Positions 11,827 through 22,829 of a DNA stretch of 64,000 bases are shown one piece after another; position 1 is the first letter of the stretch; the number at the start of each line of letters is the position of its first letter. Position numbers and translations under genes: made by a program. The DNA comes from Ctena decussata (lineage: Eukaryota > Mollusca > Bivalvia > Lucinida > Lucinidae), in contig OZ022510.1 in assembly GCA_963989385.1 (NCBI GenBank), forward strand, positions 31,625,448 to 31,689,447. Direction: 5' to 3'. The notes beneath the pieces were generated by a model. That model saw only the letters and a list, made by a program, of their open reading frames with translations. It was not told where the DNA came from and did no database searches.

Positions 11827-11939
11827 ACTCAATAAATTTGCTAGTTCCTGGCTTGTTTCAAATCAAATGACTGTATTCATACCATTTTCCCCTCATTTGT
11901 GAATGTAGTTCCTACGTGCTTGTATACGCATATGTCTGT

Positions 11940-12420
11940 ATGGCCCATGTTCTTTCTTTCGAATGTGTTCTTTGCTCTTGAAGGAACTCTCTAAGATTTT
12001 AATCTGACGTCACCGCAGCTAGTGTTGCACCATGTGGCGGTCGTAAAACCCCCTCGTACATCACTCATTGTGTAGATTCATTTTTGTCCTCTGAGATCAT
12101 GGAAAATATTCTGAGAGGTCGAAGCATTTTGGATGGTTTGGATTTTTATTCTAAATTATCACTCTTTAATCATTTAGACCCTTTTTGATACTACCTAGTC
12201 ATTGAATCGACTGCCTTATTAAATTGAAGAAGTACAGTATGCTTTTCTCTGGCTTTCGTCATCAGATTTTGTAAGGGCCACTGATGAGGCTTGTGTAGCC
12301 GAAACTTCGAAGTACGCATCTCACCCTCCCCCCGCCCATGTTCCTTTGTTTCTTCTTTTGAATGTGTTCTCTGCTCTTGAAGGAAGTCTTCAAGATTTTT
12401 GTTCTGACGGAGTTAAGTGG
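11940..12420. repeat. Dispersed repeat with 394-bp-spaced direct ends, copy A
   Basis: The motif block GCCCATGTTC...CTTTCGAATGTGTTC...GCTCTTGAAGGAA occurs at about 11942 and again about 394 bp later at about 12336. The second block is preceded by TAGCCGAAACTTCGAAGTA. The whole block matches 31590-32080 with the same spacing, and parts match 32345-32455 (inverted) and 39116-39170. The repeated ends could be LTR-like or subterminal repeats of a DNA element. No coding sequence is visible. Confidence 0.6.
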
Positions 12421-12916
12421 TGGTAGGAAAACTGGAGATTTGTTTTTGTCACGATGTTTGTAAACTGGACAGTTTTGTACAGTCTATACCCGTGAATCTG
12501 ACTTCAAATTTTCAGAACAATCTGTTATCCTGCTATTTTAAGATATGAGTCCGGACTATACCCGTGTTAGAACAAGGACAAGACTATGCGATATTCCTCT
12601 AGGGATGAAGCATTGTGTAACATCAGACGTGTCCACAACAATATTTTATTGTGTTTTACGATTGTCCGTATATCGGCGATCCGCATATTATTTTTCGGTC
12701 TTTTCAACTGTGATCAGTAGACTAGTTCGGATCAATGATAATGTGGGTGAAATAATTCATATGTTAAACAAAAGTCACGACCTATATCAGCCTCAAACCC
12801 ACGCCTTCTGGACCCATGAGCGATGTTCCTTCGGCCAACTTGAACGAGGTTGAAACCTAGGTGGCTCATGATAATCATAACTTCTCTAAACTGAAACTTC
12901 AAATATTTGCTAAATT
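12421..12916. other. No recognised gene
   Basis: A 102-codon ORF (12545-12853) lies between the two minisatellite clusters. Its composition is unremarkable, it has no domain I know, and a 70-codon ORF overlaps it on the other strand. I treat it as chance. Confidence 0.4.
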
Positions 12917-13065
12917 TACAGATGTCTGTCACTAGCAAATTCAACGTATATTGGCTGGTGCCAGACGTCTGTCAGTAGCAAATTTAGCGATAACTGGCTA
13001 GTGACAGACGACTGGCAGCAGCAAATTTAACGAACATTGGCTAGTGACAGACGTCTGTCACTAGC
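12917..13065. repeat. Palindromic minisatellite, cluster 2
   Basis: Four units of about 45 bp are centred on AGACGTCTGTC-type palindromes with TAGCAAATTTAACG spacers. Every unit can fold on itself and can also pair with its neighbours. The sequence matches cluster 1 at 11709-11826. Confidence 0.8.
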
Positions 13066-13223
13066 TTCTTCCTAAAATTATATACATGTAAATGATTAAT
13101 AAATCAATTATAATAACTTATCATTTGATAATCGAATCCTTTTGGTTAAGTTGAATAAAACAAAGGTACGCAAATGAGTCAAAATCATTTAATAATATTT
13201 TGGCTGTTCTTGCCTTTTATTAA

Positions 13224-13440
13224 CCCATTGCATGCGGTATACCCCTTTAGGGGTATCTGAGCAAACAGTTTGGATCCAGATCATGCCCCACAAACGTGGG
13301 GCCTGATCTTAGATCCAAGTTGTTTGCTGCCTAGACATCATTTCTACAAGAGTTAGTTGTCTATATTGTCAAAAATTTCTTGATTTTTGATGCCGACGAC
13401 AATTTCAGCAGACGACAAAAAATACCCAGAATGCAGTGGG
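13224..13440. mobile_element. piggyBac-type MITE with TTAA target duplication
   Basis: TTAA sits at 13220-13223 and 13441-13444. Between them the element begins CCCATTGCATGCGG and ends GAATGCAGTGGG, an inverted repeat with one or two mismatches. CCC ends and TTAA duplication are the hallmark of the piggyBac superfamily. The 217-bp interior has two hairpins, TACCCCTTTAGGGGTA and a longer one around CCCCACAAACGTGGGG. It is non-coding and must depend on an enzyme encoded elsewhere. Confidence 0.75.
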
Positions 13441-13444
13441 TTAA

Positions 13445-13993
13445 CTTACAAGAATCGTGAAGCACGAAGCACGCAGTCAATTACGCCCTATACTCGTACA
13501 ATCTCAAATCTTGAATCCAAGAACTTCCTTATGCTTGAAATGCAAGGCGCCAGTGATTCTTTTATCAACCATTTATATCTAATGGTTTATGCAGTAAACA
13601 CAGTGCCTGTCATTTGTGTGTAACTAAAAGGTCAAAAACATTTTCACTAGAACATTTCTATTTTAATAAATTTGCACCTAAATTAAATTCACTCATGCTT
13701 AACTATGTATATACAGGGGCTGTTACGAAACGAAAAAGAGCCATAGTCACATTAAAGAGTTATGAATGCAACTCAATTTTTTCGCACTTTTGAAATGGGG
13801 GCAAACATTATGCTATTCAAGGGTATGCTTGTATCTTGGGCCATATTTTTGGCATCCTGATGAAAACGAAACGTTTTTCCCTCTTTTTGAATATTCATAT
13901 GTCAGGAAAGTAAAACATAAATGTTTTTCAAACCTCAAAATCCAGCAGTTGGCTGCGCGGTTTTGATGCGAAATTATGGCTGCATAAAAAAGC
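13445..13993. other. No recognised feature
   Basis: I see no domain in the ORF 13766-13966 or the tail of 13387-13623, whose first part lies in the MITE. Confidence 0.5.
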
Positions 13994-14200
13994 TCGATTG
14001 ATTGCTTTGCGTTTAACGGCCCTTTGAGAAGTATTTCAGTCTATATCGGGCCGTCTTCCAGAGAAATGGAGAAAGAGGAAATGATGGACGAGAGAAAAAA
14101 TGTCCAAACTACCCCATCCGCACCTACTGCAAGCACAGTAGCCCCGTGTCCTACTATTATCCAAATGAGTAGGACGCCCCTGCACTGGAGGTTAAACGCA
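13994..14200 (-). mobile_element. tRNA-headed SINE, family 1, copy 1
   Basis: On the minus strand it reads, in order: a degenerate tRNA-like head with an anticodon-arm palindrome (CTACTGTGCTTGCAGTAG) and a B-box-like segment; a central A/G-rich part; and a 3' tail containing GGGCCGTTAAACGC and a short AATC end. Sister copies are at 17530-17730, 44122-44352 and 60609-60810. The SINE class is inferred from the head and the shared tail. Confidence 0.6.
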
Positions 14201-14522
14201 GCACCAACGCACCACCCGAATCCCCTCCCCACCACACACAAAAAATGATCACATGTAATTCCTCTGTGTAATTTTGCAATCTTCGAGTGTCATGTATTTG
14301 TCTGTACTTGACAGTGACTTTATCGTTAAGCCACTTTTGAAAAAATGTAGCAAGCTAAAAAAAAAGGGGGTCGGGGATATAATCCCCTCCGCAACAATAC
14401 TTTTACATGCGTGTGAGGCTTTTATAGTTGTTATAAAGGTAATCAAACATTTAACCAGCTTTTTCAGATAGACAAAAGTAATAATTCATACATTCAGACA
14501 GGCTGGGCTATTACTTTTGTTA
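14201..14522. other. No recognised feature
   Basis: Two opposite-strand ORFs of 65 codons overlap at 14249-14471 and neither is convincing. Confidence 0.5.
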
Positions 14523-15424
14523 TGCCCCTATTCCACACAGACCACGAATCCCACAAATCGTCACGAACTGATAAATTTTAGGATTCGTAGCTGAATCGTA
14601 ATCAGTTCTTGAAGTTCTCAACCGAAACGTATATATTGGTAGTCAATTCTTGCACTTCTTGAGCAATCGGCGAATTCGTGGCAAAAGTTTTGAGCTGTTC
14701 AAAATTTTGGCCACGAACTCCCGATTCCAAAAAATCGTAGTTAATTCGTAGCAAATTCGTAGTTCATTCTTAAGCGTCGTAACTGAATCCTAATTGATTC
14801 TGAGGCATTATAAGTCATTCGTAGGTATTCTTAACTCATTCGGGGATTCGTAACTTTGTGCCTTGACGCATTTGCGCACAGTAAAGACTCCAACCAGTCT
14901 CTGGACGCATACAGTGTATATCTCTAGCGGGCATATGACGTCAGGATGTTGCCGTACGGACGTCGATGAGGCGCTATATGCCTGGAAGATAGAAACTTCA
15001 TTTTGTGGCCATAGATTTCTAATGGTTCATACTTAATATGTGCGAACAGCAAAGGCTGTGTTCTTGAGGCCTTTTTATACCTATCTTGAGAGAAAATCCC
15101 ATGGATTATCAAGAATAGTCACGAATTCATTTTTTATTCGCACCGGATTCGTACATGCATTCTGCTTACTTTTAACTGATTCGTAACTGATTCTTAACGT
15201 TCGTGAAGTATTTTCCAACATATTCTTGTAAATCGTACTGAATTCTTGGCAATAGTCGTGCGACTCCAGCCGAATCAAGTCGAATCCCACGAATATTCGT
15301 AACACTGTCGTACATGTTTCACTGAATTATAGAGCGTCACGAATCGGACCAGAAAATTTAAAATTCCACGAATCCTAAAATTTATCAGTTCGTGGCGATT
15401 CATGGTCCGTGCGGAATAGGGGCA
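14523..15424. mobile_element. PIF/Harbinger-type non-autonomous element
   Basis: The ends are TGCCCCTATTCCACACAGAC and its near-exact inverse (GTGCGGAATAGGGGCA), flanked on both sides by TTA at 14520-14522 and 15425-15427. A TTA/TWA duplication is characteristic of PIF/Harbinger. The inverted match extends inward through ACGAACTGATAAATTTTAGG. The 0.9-kb interior is packed with degenerate TTCGTAACTGATTCGTA-like subrepeats in both orientations. No transposase or Myb-like ORF is present, so the element is non-autonomous. Confidence 0.8.
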
Positions 15425-15555
15425 TTAAATAAACCGCTTACGGCATTGTGCGTTCGATAAACGTATTTTATACAAGCGCAATACGGCAACAAGACAGATT
15501 TGCTTGTAATTAATGGTAGACTTTTTTCTGAGTCCTACATTTGAACGTTGATTAA

Positions 15556-15920
15556 ATAGAGGATCTTACATGAGTGCTCATGTATTATTGAATTTATTAA
15601 ACGAGTTGGGGAAAAAGATAAGATGCGAGGCTTTGCCGAGCATCTTATCGGTTTTTCCCAACGAGTTTAATAAATTCAGTAATACAGGAGCACGAATGCA
15701 AGATTCTATTTATCATATGACACTAAAATCGCATTTTATCAGCAGAATTTGCACTAAAACGTCACGATTTCGCCATTAGAAAACGCGACGTTTTTATGGA
15801 CGCCAACGTATAACGTAACGACGTAATTTGCATATTTAATCCACTAGTGGATTATCACATTTAATGCATGGCTTTATTACACTCTCAGATGCGACGTCAT
15901 ATGATAAACGTCATTAACGT
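15556..15920. repeat. ACGT-rich hairpin repeat, copy A
   Basis: It matches 37947-38760. Landmarks are TAGAGGATC; TGTATTATTGAATTTAT; the hairpin AAAAAGATAAGATGCGAGGC / GCATCTTATCGGTTTTT; CTAAAACGTCACGATTTCGC; GCATATTTAATCCACTAG; and GATGCGACGTCATATGATAAA. It is notable for many ACGT/GACGTCA tetramers and octamers in otherwise CpG-poor DNA. Relative to copy B it lacks about 445 bp before GATGCGACGTCAT. The element class is unknown. Confidence 0.7.
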
Positions 15921-16384
15921 TGATAAAATGTTGTGTGTCCAGTGGGTTGATTGCCAACTTATGTCATAAGGCCATATTCTTCTTGACGCGTTCTTTCTGA
16001 GAAAAACAGCGTCTTTCGACGGATATGGTTTGGATAAAAAATACATAAACTGTCAAAGAGGCGACAAAATCACTATGGGCACACATTATTTCTCTTTGAA
16101 TCTCTTCTAAACACGTAGAAATGACATTATTTACTCCAATTCAACATAAAACAGCTGGAGTCGCGTTGGTGTCCTGTGCATATCTCTGTTTGTGACAATA
16201 ACGACAATATATCAGTTCCAGAAGTGTGATTTTCTAAAGCGATCTGTAAAAGTACAAAGAAAACGTCGACACAAAATCTATGAGAGGCTTGGTTCAAATG
16301 ATATTAAAAGACTGAGCGGACTACAATTCCCCAAGGGACAGTCCTCTACAGGTATGCACACCCCGCTGACACTGCAAGCACATA
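15921..16384. other. No recognised feature
   Basis: The ORF 16192-16416 runs into the PAL240 copy downstream and is not supported as a gene. Confidence 0.45.
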
Positions 16385-16622
16385 CGAGCCGCGACACGAG
16401 AAAACAAACAAAGTAATTGAACGCAACGTACAGACTCAGATCAGCCTGGGCATCCACCCAGTATGATCAGACTCTTCCCTAAGCGCTTAAAGGGTAGCTA
16501 CGGGTCTAAGCTACCTCCATGCGGACAGCGAAAACTCTGATAAGACTGGGCGGATGCCCAGGCTGATATGAGTCTGCGCTGAGTGCACAACCACTTTGTT
16601 GGTTTTCTCGTGTTGCAGCTCA
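16385..16622 (-). mobile_element. PAL240 MITE, copy 4 (subfamily I)
   Basis: Full-length with both termini altered (CGAGCCGCG... left, GTTGCAGCTCA right). The loop reads AAGCGCTTAAAGGGTAGCTA first, so the copy is inverted relative to copies 1-3. Flanks TA/AA do not match. Confidence 0.8.
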
Positions 16623-17277
16623 AATTATAATTAATCACAAATCACTTAATCAACGTTGATTTAATGTCATGATGCGAAATCAACTTTGATTCAATATTTG
16701 TTATGGTGAATGGTACACACCTGCGATTCTTCTGCAACGTTCAGAAAGAACACATCCACGCTTTGTATCTTCGTATTTGCGTCTCAGTAAGATGAGGCCC
16801 TTTCAAAAGGGGATCTTCTTTTATGGAAAGAATTTGGTCCATTGAAAAGGGGATAGACTGGCTCTCGTCGTTTAATTATTTCTTTTTGACACAATTATAA
16901 AAGTATTTCCTTTACCATTGGCTCGAAATTAAACTTATGCGCGGAGCCTAAAGTTCAAGAAGAAAAATACATACGACGGGAGCTAGTCAAAAAAGGGGAT
17001 ATAACAGAAAATAGCAAATCTGTTTGCCATGAAAATTTATCAATTCACCTTAAATGTTGTGTGTCAATTCGGTTTAAGTTAATAAATGTAAAGAAAGAAA
17101 ACATTAGAATGCATATTTTTCGCGATACGAGGAATGTCTGTTATACTAGATAAATACCGTATTAATCCTAATAAACGCCCCGCCCCCTGCTCTAATAAAC
17201 GCCCCCTGCCTCTTTCCAAAAATAACTTAGTATTGAATTCCTCTTTGCTAAATAGGATGCTGTAGCTCTTTGACATG
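16623..17277. other. No recognised gene; short CCCC/GGGG-rich inverted snippets
   Basis: Several small matches such as TTTCAAAAGGGGAT and TTGAAAAGGGGAT recur, and CTAATAAACGCCCC occurs twice at about 17168-17210. I cannot define an element. Confidence 0.4.
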
Positions 17278-17343
17278 GGGTTTACTCTTAAAGGAAAAAA
17301 AATGCTCCCCCAGGAGCAATTCTTTCCTTTTAGAGTTGACCCT
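17278..17343. repeat. Hairpin with GGGTTTACTC / GAGTTGACCC arms
   Basis: GGGTTTACTCTTAAAGGAAA pairs with TTTCCTTTTAGAGTTGACCC across GCTCCCCCAGGAGC. A similar string, GGGGTCTACTCTAAGGGG, occurs near 10690. Probably a small MITE relic. Confidence 0.45.
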
Positions 17344-17529
17344 TGCTGAAAATGGAGGCAAACTAGTTGCTTCCCCTGTAAAATACCCATTCACCTTAAA
17401 ACTTTGTATTAGAGGTAGTTGGCAGTAGCTGATTTTCCACACTTTAGGTTCAAAATATTGTCCCCTTTCGTAAAATGCAACACCCCCGGGCGTTAGATAG
17501 AATTCATCTTTAGTAGGTGCTTCTTGACA

Positions 17530-17730
17530 CTGATTCTGTGCTGGGGTGTCCAACTTATATGGATAATAGTAGGGCAAGGGCCTACTGTGCTTGCAGTAGG
17601 TGCGGGTTTGGGTTGTTTGGATATACTTTTCTCTCGCCAATCATACTCCCTTTCTCTTGGAGATGGCTCAGTACAGACTGAAATACTGTCTAAAGGAGCA
17701 TTTAAACCCCAATCAGCCAACCAATCAACG
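17530..17730 (+). mobile_element. tRNA-headed SINE, family 1, copy 2
   Basis: The head contains GGGCCTACTGTGCTTGCAGT (an anticodon-arm-like hairpin) followed by GGTGCGGGTTTGGGTTG, a B-box-like segment. The body has CTCTTGGAGATGGCTCAGTA, and the tail ends AAACCCCAATCAGCCAACCA. The several overlapping ORFs here come from this element. Confidence 0.65.
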
Positions 17731-18684
17731 GCACTATGCCTATGTATTTATTTTAACTCTCATGACTTCCTATAATACATACATAGACCATAAGGGTTGA
17801 CACAAAGGTGTGTCTATATTTATTCTCTATTCATGACGGCACACCACGTATATTGAGCATGGCGACGTCTCTACAGGCTGCATGTAGCCTAACCTCGGAT
17901 TTTGAGCATAACAACATCGCTACAGGCTATATGCCTAACCTCTAACCACAAGTTTGATCGTGCGACACTTTTTTGGCCACTGCGCAGGCGGGCCGAGCTT
18001 AGTTGTGTTTCGAACCCGGCAATTGGGATTGAGTCTGAAAAGGTGCGGGATGGAAATTGCGCATGTTTGCACCATTGCAAAGTGTGCTTTTGCAGATTGA
18101 ATTGAATATTAGGTGCATTTCAAAAGATGCACACTAAAAAAAAAAAAAAAAAAAAAAAACAGGCAGCTTTATTTACCGTTGTGCCTTAGACCGTGCTAAG
18201 ACTTATTTCTATAGACATTGCTGTGAGTGGGTGAACTGGAGTTTAAGGTCCCACCAACATCTGGGTCATACGGAGACGGGATCTCGGTTTAAAGTCTCAT
18301 CCAAAAGACCGGAGAAGCGGGGGATCGAACCTTGTACCACTGGATTGGTAGTCTTGCGCCTAATCCATATTACTACCACCGCTCTTACAGAAAGTGTATC
18401 AATATCCACCTGAAAAAATTTATATGATGCTAAGTCAATCGACAGTCATCTGGTCATTACATTTCTTTTTTTGTCATATAAAAGCTTGCTTACCATGCTT
18501 ACTATGGGGCTCAAACTTCATAATTCTGTACTTTGCGCTTGCTTTGATGTTCATACTGCGAGAAACTGTACCTTGCTGGTCACATGCTATGGTTTGAGTA
18601 ATTTAATAACTAACAGAATGGTGGCTGTACTAGAAATAAACATGATGGTACATTAACAGGTTTTAATATACTCGTTCTGCGTAA
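17731..18684. other. No gene; poly-A run and a tRNA-like segment
   Basis: There is a run of about 24 A at 18137-18160. Positions about 18300-18385 contain GGGGGATCGAACCTTGTACC, which on the minus strand reads as a tRNA B box (GGTTCGATCCCC) after a possible head. This suggests an old SINE on the minus strand, but I could not define its ends. Confidence 0.4.
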
Positions 18685-18890
18685 TTCCTGTTTAATACAT
18701 TTGTATGTTACTGGTGTAAAGACTTGCTTTTAACGAGTGTTATTCAAGTGTTATTCAAGTGTCTATAGCAAATTTATATGGCGATCAATTTCAGAATTTT
18801 TGCTAAAAAGCCTTAAAATATTTTGCAGCAGTTTCGAGTTGAATACGCACTAATGGTGATTTTACTATCCATCGAAATTTGATGCAAATT

Positions 18891-19104
18891 GGGGTAAAGT
18901 TGGGTAAATTCGGACAGCGGATTAATTCGGACAGTGACATTGTTTCCTTTATATGTTAGTTAATTGCAATTAAAACAACATTAACGGGGCAAACAGTAAA
19001 AATCCTTATGAGACGGCTAATTATGAGCCGTCTCATCTGGATTTTCACTGTTTGCAATGATATATCCGACTTTACCCGCTGTCCGAAGTTACCCGGCTCT
19101 ACCC
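18891..19104. mobile_element. TA-type MITE with GGGTAGAGTCGG ends, copy 1
   Basis: The left end GGGGTAAAGTTGGGTAAATT and right end TTACCCGGCTCTACCC are inverted. Internal inverted segments are GGCAAACAGTAAAAATCC / GGATTTTCACTGTTTGC, with GAGACGGCT / AGCCGTCTC at the centre. The copy at 46164-46366 is cleaner and has TA on both sides, indicating a Tc1/mariner-type enzyme. Copy II of the segmental duplication lacks this insertion. Confidence 0.7.
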
Positions 19105-19952
19105 TATATTTTTATTTTAATCTGTCGGCAGAGTTTTTAGAAGTGAAGCTGTAAAATAAATGTATTTTGTGTTTTAAGTATCAAGCACTTGTATGAAGCA
19201 AATGATAGTGAACTTCATTTTATTATGTTGGTATTTGCAATCGTCAGATATTTCTTTGAAATGAAATGACAGCATCAATTTTATCAGTTTTGTACAATGA
19301 AATATGAGATTAAAGCCCTTCTTAATGAAATAACCCATAAACCATCAAACAAAAAAGTTCCTTACTGCATAAGCAAAGAGCAAAGACTCAAAGCCTGCGC
19401 GATCAGAAACTTTGTAATTCGCTATACATGTTCCTTAGGATCTATTGATTGCTGATGTCAACTATGAAATCTTAACTGATGCGAGCTAAACAAAGCTGAA
19501 TCTTTTCTGTACGTAAATGCATTAAGGTCGAGAGGTCGAGGCTTACTGTAAACCAGGAAAGCAGATATTTGAGTAGAAAACGTCATTCCTTTAGTTCTTT
19601 ACCACTGAATAATTCCGTTCCCTTTGTTTGTATTTTCCATGCATACAGCTAAAGTTTTTGCGGCTTTAGGACTGTCACGTCCATGCGTCATTAAAACAAA
19701 TCACCAGGTGCATTTAATTTACATCAGGCTCCATGAAATGGAGGGTCGGAAATATTCCTTCTGGAATTCTGACTCACTTTCCCTGTCATTCATCAATTTG
19801 GTATCATTAAAAAAAGCACAACATAATTATTACATGTATACGCTGCTTTGCGATATATGCAGGATTGTGCCACTGAAGGCATTGCTTTACATCTCAACAG
19901 TCTGGCGCCAGTAATGTTTTCACAAACTTATAAGTGTATAATATAAAAATTG

Positions 19953-20243
19953 CACTGCGACACGACAAAACCAACAAAGTGGCATGTGCGCCAAGCGAAG
20001 ACTTAGATCAGCCTGGGCATCCGCCCAGTCTGATCAGAGTCTTTGCTATGCGCATAAACTGTAGCTAGGGGTCTAAGATAGTTCCATGCAGACAGCGAAG
20101 ACTTTGATCAGACTGTGCGGATACCCAGGCTGATCTAAGTCTTCGCTGGGCGTATATGCTACTTTGTTTGGGATCTGATTCAGTCAGTTCCTGAAGTGAA
20201 GTTACTCTTTAAATTTGTTACGTTTTTTCCGTATCGCGTCTCA
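19953..20243 (-). mobile_element. PAL240 MITE, copy 5 (subfamily II), interrupted
   Basis: The left terminus is eroded (CACTGCGACACGAC). The arm carries GTGGCATGTGCGCC, the subfamily II state. About 55-60 bp of unrelated sequence (about 20170-20227) interrupts the right arm before CGTATCGCGTCTCA. It occupies the same place in duplication copy I as copy 8 does in copy II, in the same orientation. Confidence 0.75.
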
Positions 20244-20941
20244 AATAAATATAAACATCATTGAACTATATCAACCAGAGGTACCGAGAAGACGAGTTAA
20301 CAAACTACAAAACATATAATGTGTACGTACTAAACTTAACGAAAAGCGAGGCGGCCGAATGTTCTTGTCCTCGCGAGGTGATCACAAAGCTAAAACAACT
20401 AGAGAAGAAACAAGGAACCAGATGAGACGCACTAAAATTGTCACGAATGTAGGCCAAACAGCCAAACAAAGATTGAACAAAATCAGAACCATCCTTAAAC
20501 GAACTGCTGGGATGGTTTGGTCGATTTTTAGGGGTCGTATTAACGAGAAAATTATTTTCTTCCGTACATGTATACGCTAGAACGTTTCGTAGTATGAGTG
20601 ATCAGTCGATCACTGTGTCATTGAATCAGGGTCCGCACTGTTTGCGCAGCCTGTCTGTCCCAATTTTTTATGGTACTGAACATTAGTTTTGAAATGGAAA
20701 TAATACTCTGTGAAGAGAGAAATGATTACAATAATTGCACCAATCTTCAGCATATTGAAGAAGACTAGAGACATCCTAAACAAGAGTTGTCAGAGGACGA
20801 TATAGCGCTACTTTGCGGGAGCTTGACTTTTATAAGCGCAAGTTTAGTATGGACAATACCGGTCAAGTGAAATGAGATCAACTGCAGTGTAAGAATAAAC
20901 AGTTCTCCTTAGAATAATTCATATATATAAACTATTTTCAG

Positions 20942-21011
20942 ATGTATCTCTGGAGCGAGTTTGAAGACTTTAGCCCTTGCGTTTACTTAGAATCTAAGCT
21001 AAAAGGAACAG
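20942..21011 (+). CDS. Candidate internal exon, unidentified
   Basis: The 70 bases lie between an acceptor-like ATATAAACTATTTTCAG and a donor-like ACAG|GTGAAT. Only one frame is open: it starts MYLWSEFEDFSPCVYLESKL and ends KGT plus one base (phase 1). Codon use looks protein-like and the stretch lies between the two segmental-duplication copies, outside any repeat I recognise. No family is recognised and no partner exon of matching phase was found. Chance cannot be excluded. Confidence 0.3.
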
Positions 21012-21349
21012 GTGAATATTTTCGCACGCGCACTAGCACACGCACGCACTTGAAGGGTATTGTGAAAGTCCGCCTTTGCTTCGCAAAGTCGATCTAAAAA
21101 TCCTGATTGGACATCAACAGACTTTAACAGAGAGACTCGTTCTGTGTATTTCCAGTTTTATATGTTACTGATAGTAATGTTTGCTTTTAACGAGTGTTAT
21201 TCAAGTGCCCATAGTATAAAAATATGGTGCTGAATTTCAGAATTTGCTATGAAGCATTAAAGAATTTATCGCAGCGGTTTCGATATACATTTGCACTAAT
21301 GGTGATTTCATTGTCCTTCGAAATTTGATGCAAATGATATTGTTGTCAT

Positions 21350-21591
21350 TGAGCCGCGACACGAGAAAATCAACAAAGTGGTTGTGCGCCCAGCGCAGAC
21401 TCAGATCAGCCTGGGCATCCGCCCAGTCTGATCTGAATCTTCGCTGTCCGCATGGAGGTAGCTAAAACACTTAGCTACCCTTTAAGCGCTTAGCGGAGAG
21501 TCTGGTCAAACTGGGAGGGGGGATTTTCAGGCTGATCTGAGTCTGCGCTGGGCGCAAAATCACTTTGTTGGTTTTCTCGTATCGCGGCTCA
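21350..21591 (+). mobile_element. PAL240 MITE, copy 6 (subfamily I)
   Basis: Complete, with both arms ending in the ...CGAGAAAA / TTTTCTCG variant. Flanked by AT on both sides. It sits just after ATTTGATGCAAAT, close to where duplication copy I instead carries the TA-type MITE. Confidence 0.85.
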
Positions 21592-21639
21592 ATTATTACA
21601 CTGTCGACGGAAATATTACAGATGTAGCTGTAAAATATA

Positions 21640-21877
21640 TGAGCCGCGACACGAGAAAACCAACAATGTGGTTGTGCGCCCAGCTCAGACTCAGATCAGT
21701 TTCGGCATCTATTCAGTCTGATCAGACCCTTCGGTAAGCGCTTAAAGGGTAGCTGAAAGTCTAAGCTACCTCCATGCGGATAGTGAAGACTCTGATCAGA
21801 CTGGGCGGATGCCCAGGCTGATCTGAGTCTGCGCTGGGCGCACAACCACACTGTTGGTTTTGTCGCGTCGCGGCTCA
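21640..21877 (-). mobile_element. PAL240 MITE, copy 7 (subfamily I), with empty sites available
   Basis: Complete. Duplication copies I and III both read CTGTAAAATAAATG across this point, whereas here the element splits GTAAAATATA from AATGCATTT. The filled site therefore has two extra flank bases, consistent with a 2-bp target duplication that has since mutated. The ORFs at 21696-22065 are its translation. Confidence 0.85.
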
Positions 21878-22429
21878 AATGCATTTAGCGTTTCAAGTAA
21901 CAAGTACTTGTCGGAAGTAAATATTTTATTATGTTGGTTTTTAAAATCGACAGAATATTCTTTGAAATGTAATGACAGCATCAATTTTATCAGTTTTGTA
22001 CAACGAAATATGAGATTAAAGCCCTTCTTAATGAAATGAACCATCAAAGAGAAAATGATTTTCACTGCATATAAAAAATAGAGGACTCAGATCACGCAGT
22101 CTGATCAGCGGAACTGCAATATGCTATACAGGTTCCTTAGAATGCATTAATTGCTGGCGCCAACTAAGAAAACTCTGATCTGATCAAGCGAATTTCGCAT
22201 ATGTAACAAGGTCCCATTGTTTATTGCAAGGCGACATGTAAAAACAGGAAGGCATTTTTTAGAAGAAAACGTCATTAGTTTAGCTTTTTTCTCACCGATT
22301 TTTACCCGTTCCTTTATGTTACGGTGCACATCGTGTTTTCAGTACATGCTGCTGAATGCCATACTGCTCGGCACAGTTGTGAAAACGGGTTAACACGTGC
22401 ATTTACTTGAACAATTAATGCCTAGCGTC

Positions 22430-22505
22430 CCAAAAATAGGACATAGGCAAACAGGGCAGACCCAGATCAGACGCCGATCAGGGTCTACACTATTTGCAGA
22501 GGCAA
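22430..22505. repeat. Imperfect palindrome with GCAAACAG / CTATTTGC ends
   Basis: GGCAAACAGGGCAGACCCAG and CAGGGTCTACACTATTTGC are inverted around GATCAGACGCCGATC. Similar cores occur at 28471-28530, 23305-23390 and 54845-54911, so this is a short palindromic repeat family. Confidence 0.5.
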
Positions 22506-22829
22506 ATTGACATTTCTCCTAATAGTAAAATAAAACGATAAAAACAAACTAAACCAGACACCCCTTTATTGACAAATGGACTCATCCGTTTGATAAGAAT
22601 AGAATACTAGTCTTCTGGGCATAAGTGGGTTTATATACGTCAGGTTGCTACATGATTTAAAGGATGGAAAATGCTTCTTCTGAAATTATTTGGTACCAAC
22701 AAAAAAAAGTACAAAAAGTTATAATAAGCTGCTTTACGATATAAAAAGAGTGCCTTAGAAAGCAGTGTTTTGCCGCCTAACAGTCTGAGGTCAATAGTAT
22801 TTTCACAATTTATTAGTGTATAATACAAA

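Larger units (their letters stand above)
18685..20790. repeat. Segmental duplication, copy I
   Basis: Aligned by eye with copy II (21140-23520) and partly with copy III (27000-27480). Shared anchors in order are TTTTAACGAGTGTTATTCAA; GGTGATTT...CGAAATTTGATGCAAA; GACAGCATCAATTTTATCAG; GAGATTAAAGCCCTTCTTAA; AGAAAACGTCATT; TTAGTGTATAATA-type sequence just before a PAL240 copy; GCGAGGTGA.CACAAA; and ATTGAAGAAGACTAGAGAC-type sequence. It carries an inserted TA-type MITE and one PAL240. Confidence 0.75.

Noticed and set aside
17079..17640. Overlapping minus ORFs of 103 and 130 codons
   Set aside because: Largely inside a hairpin region and the SINE at 17530-17730; no domain.
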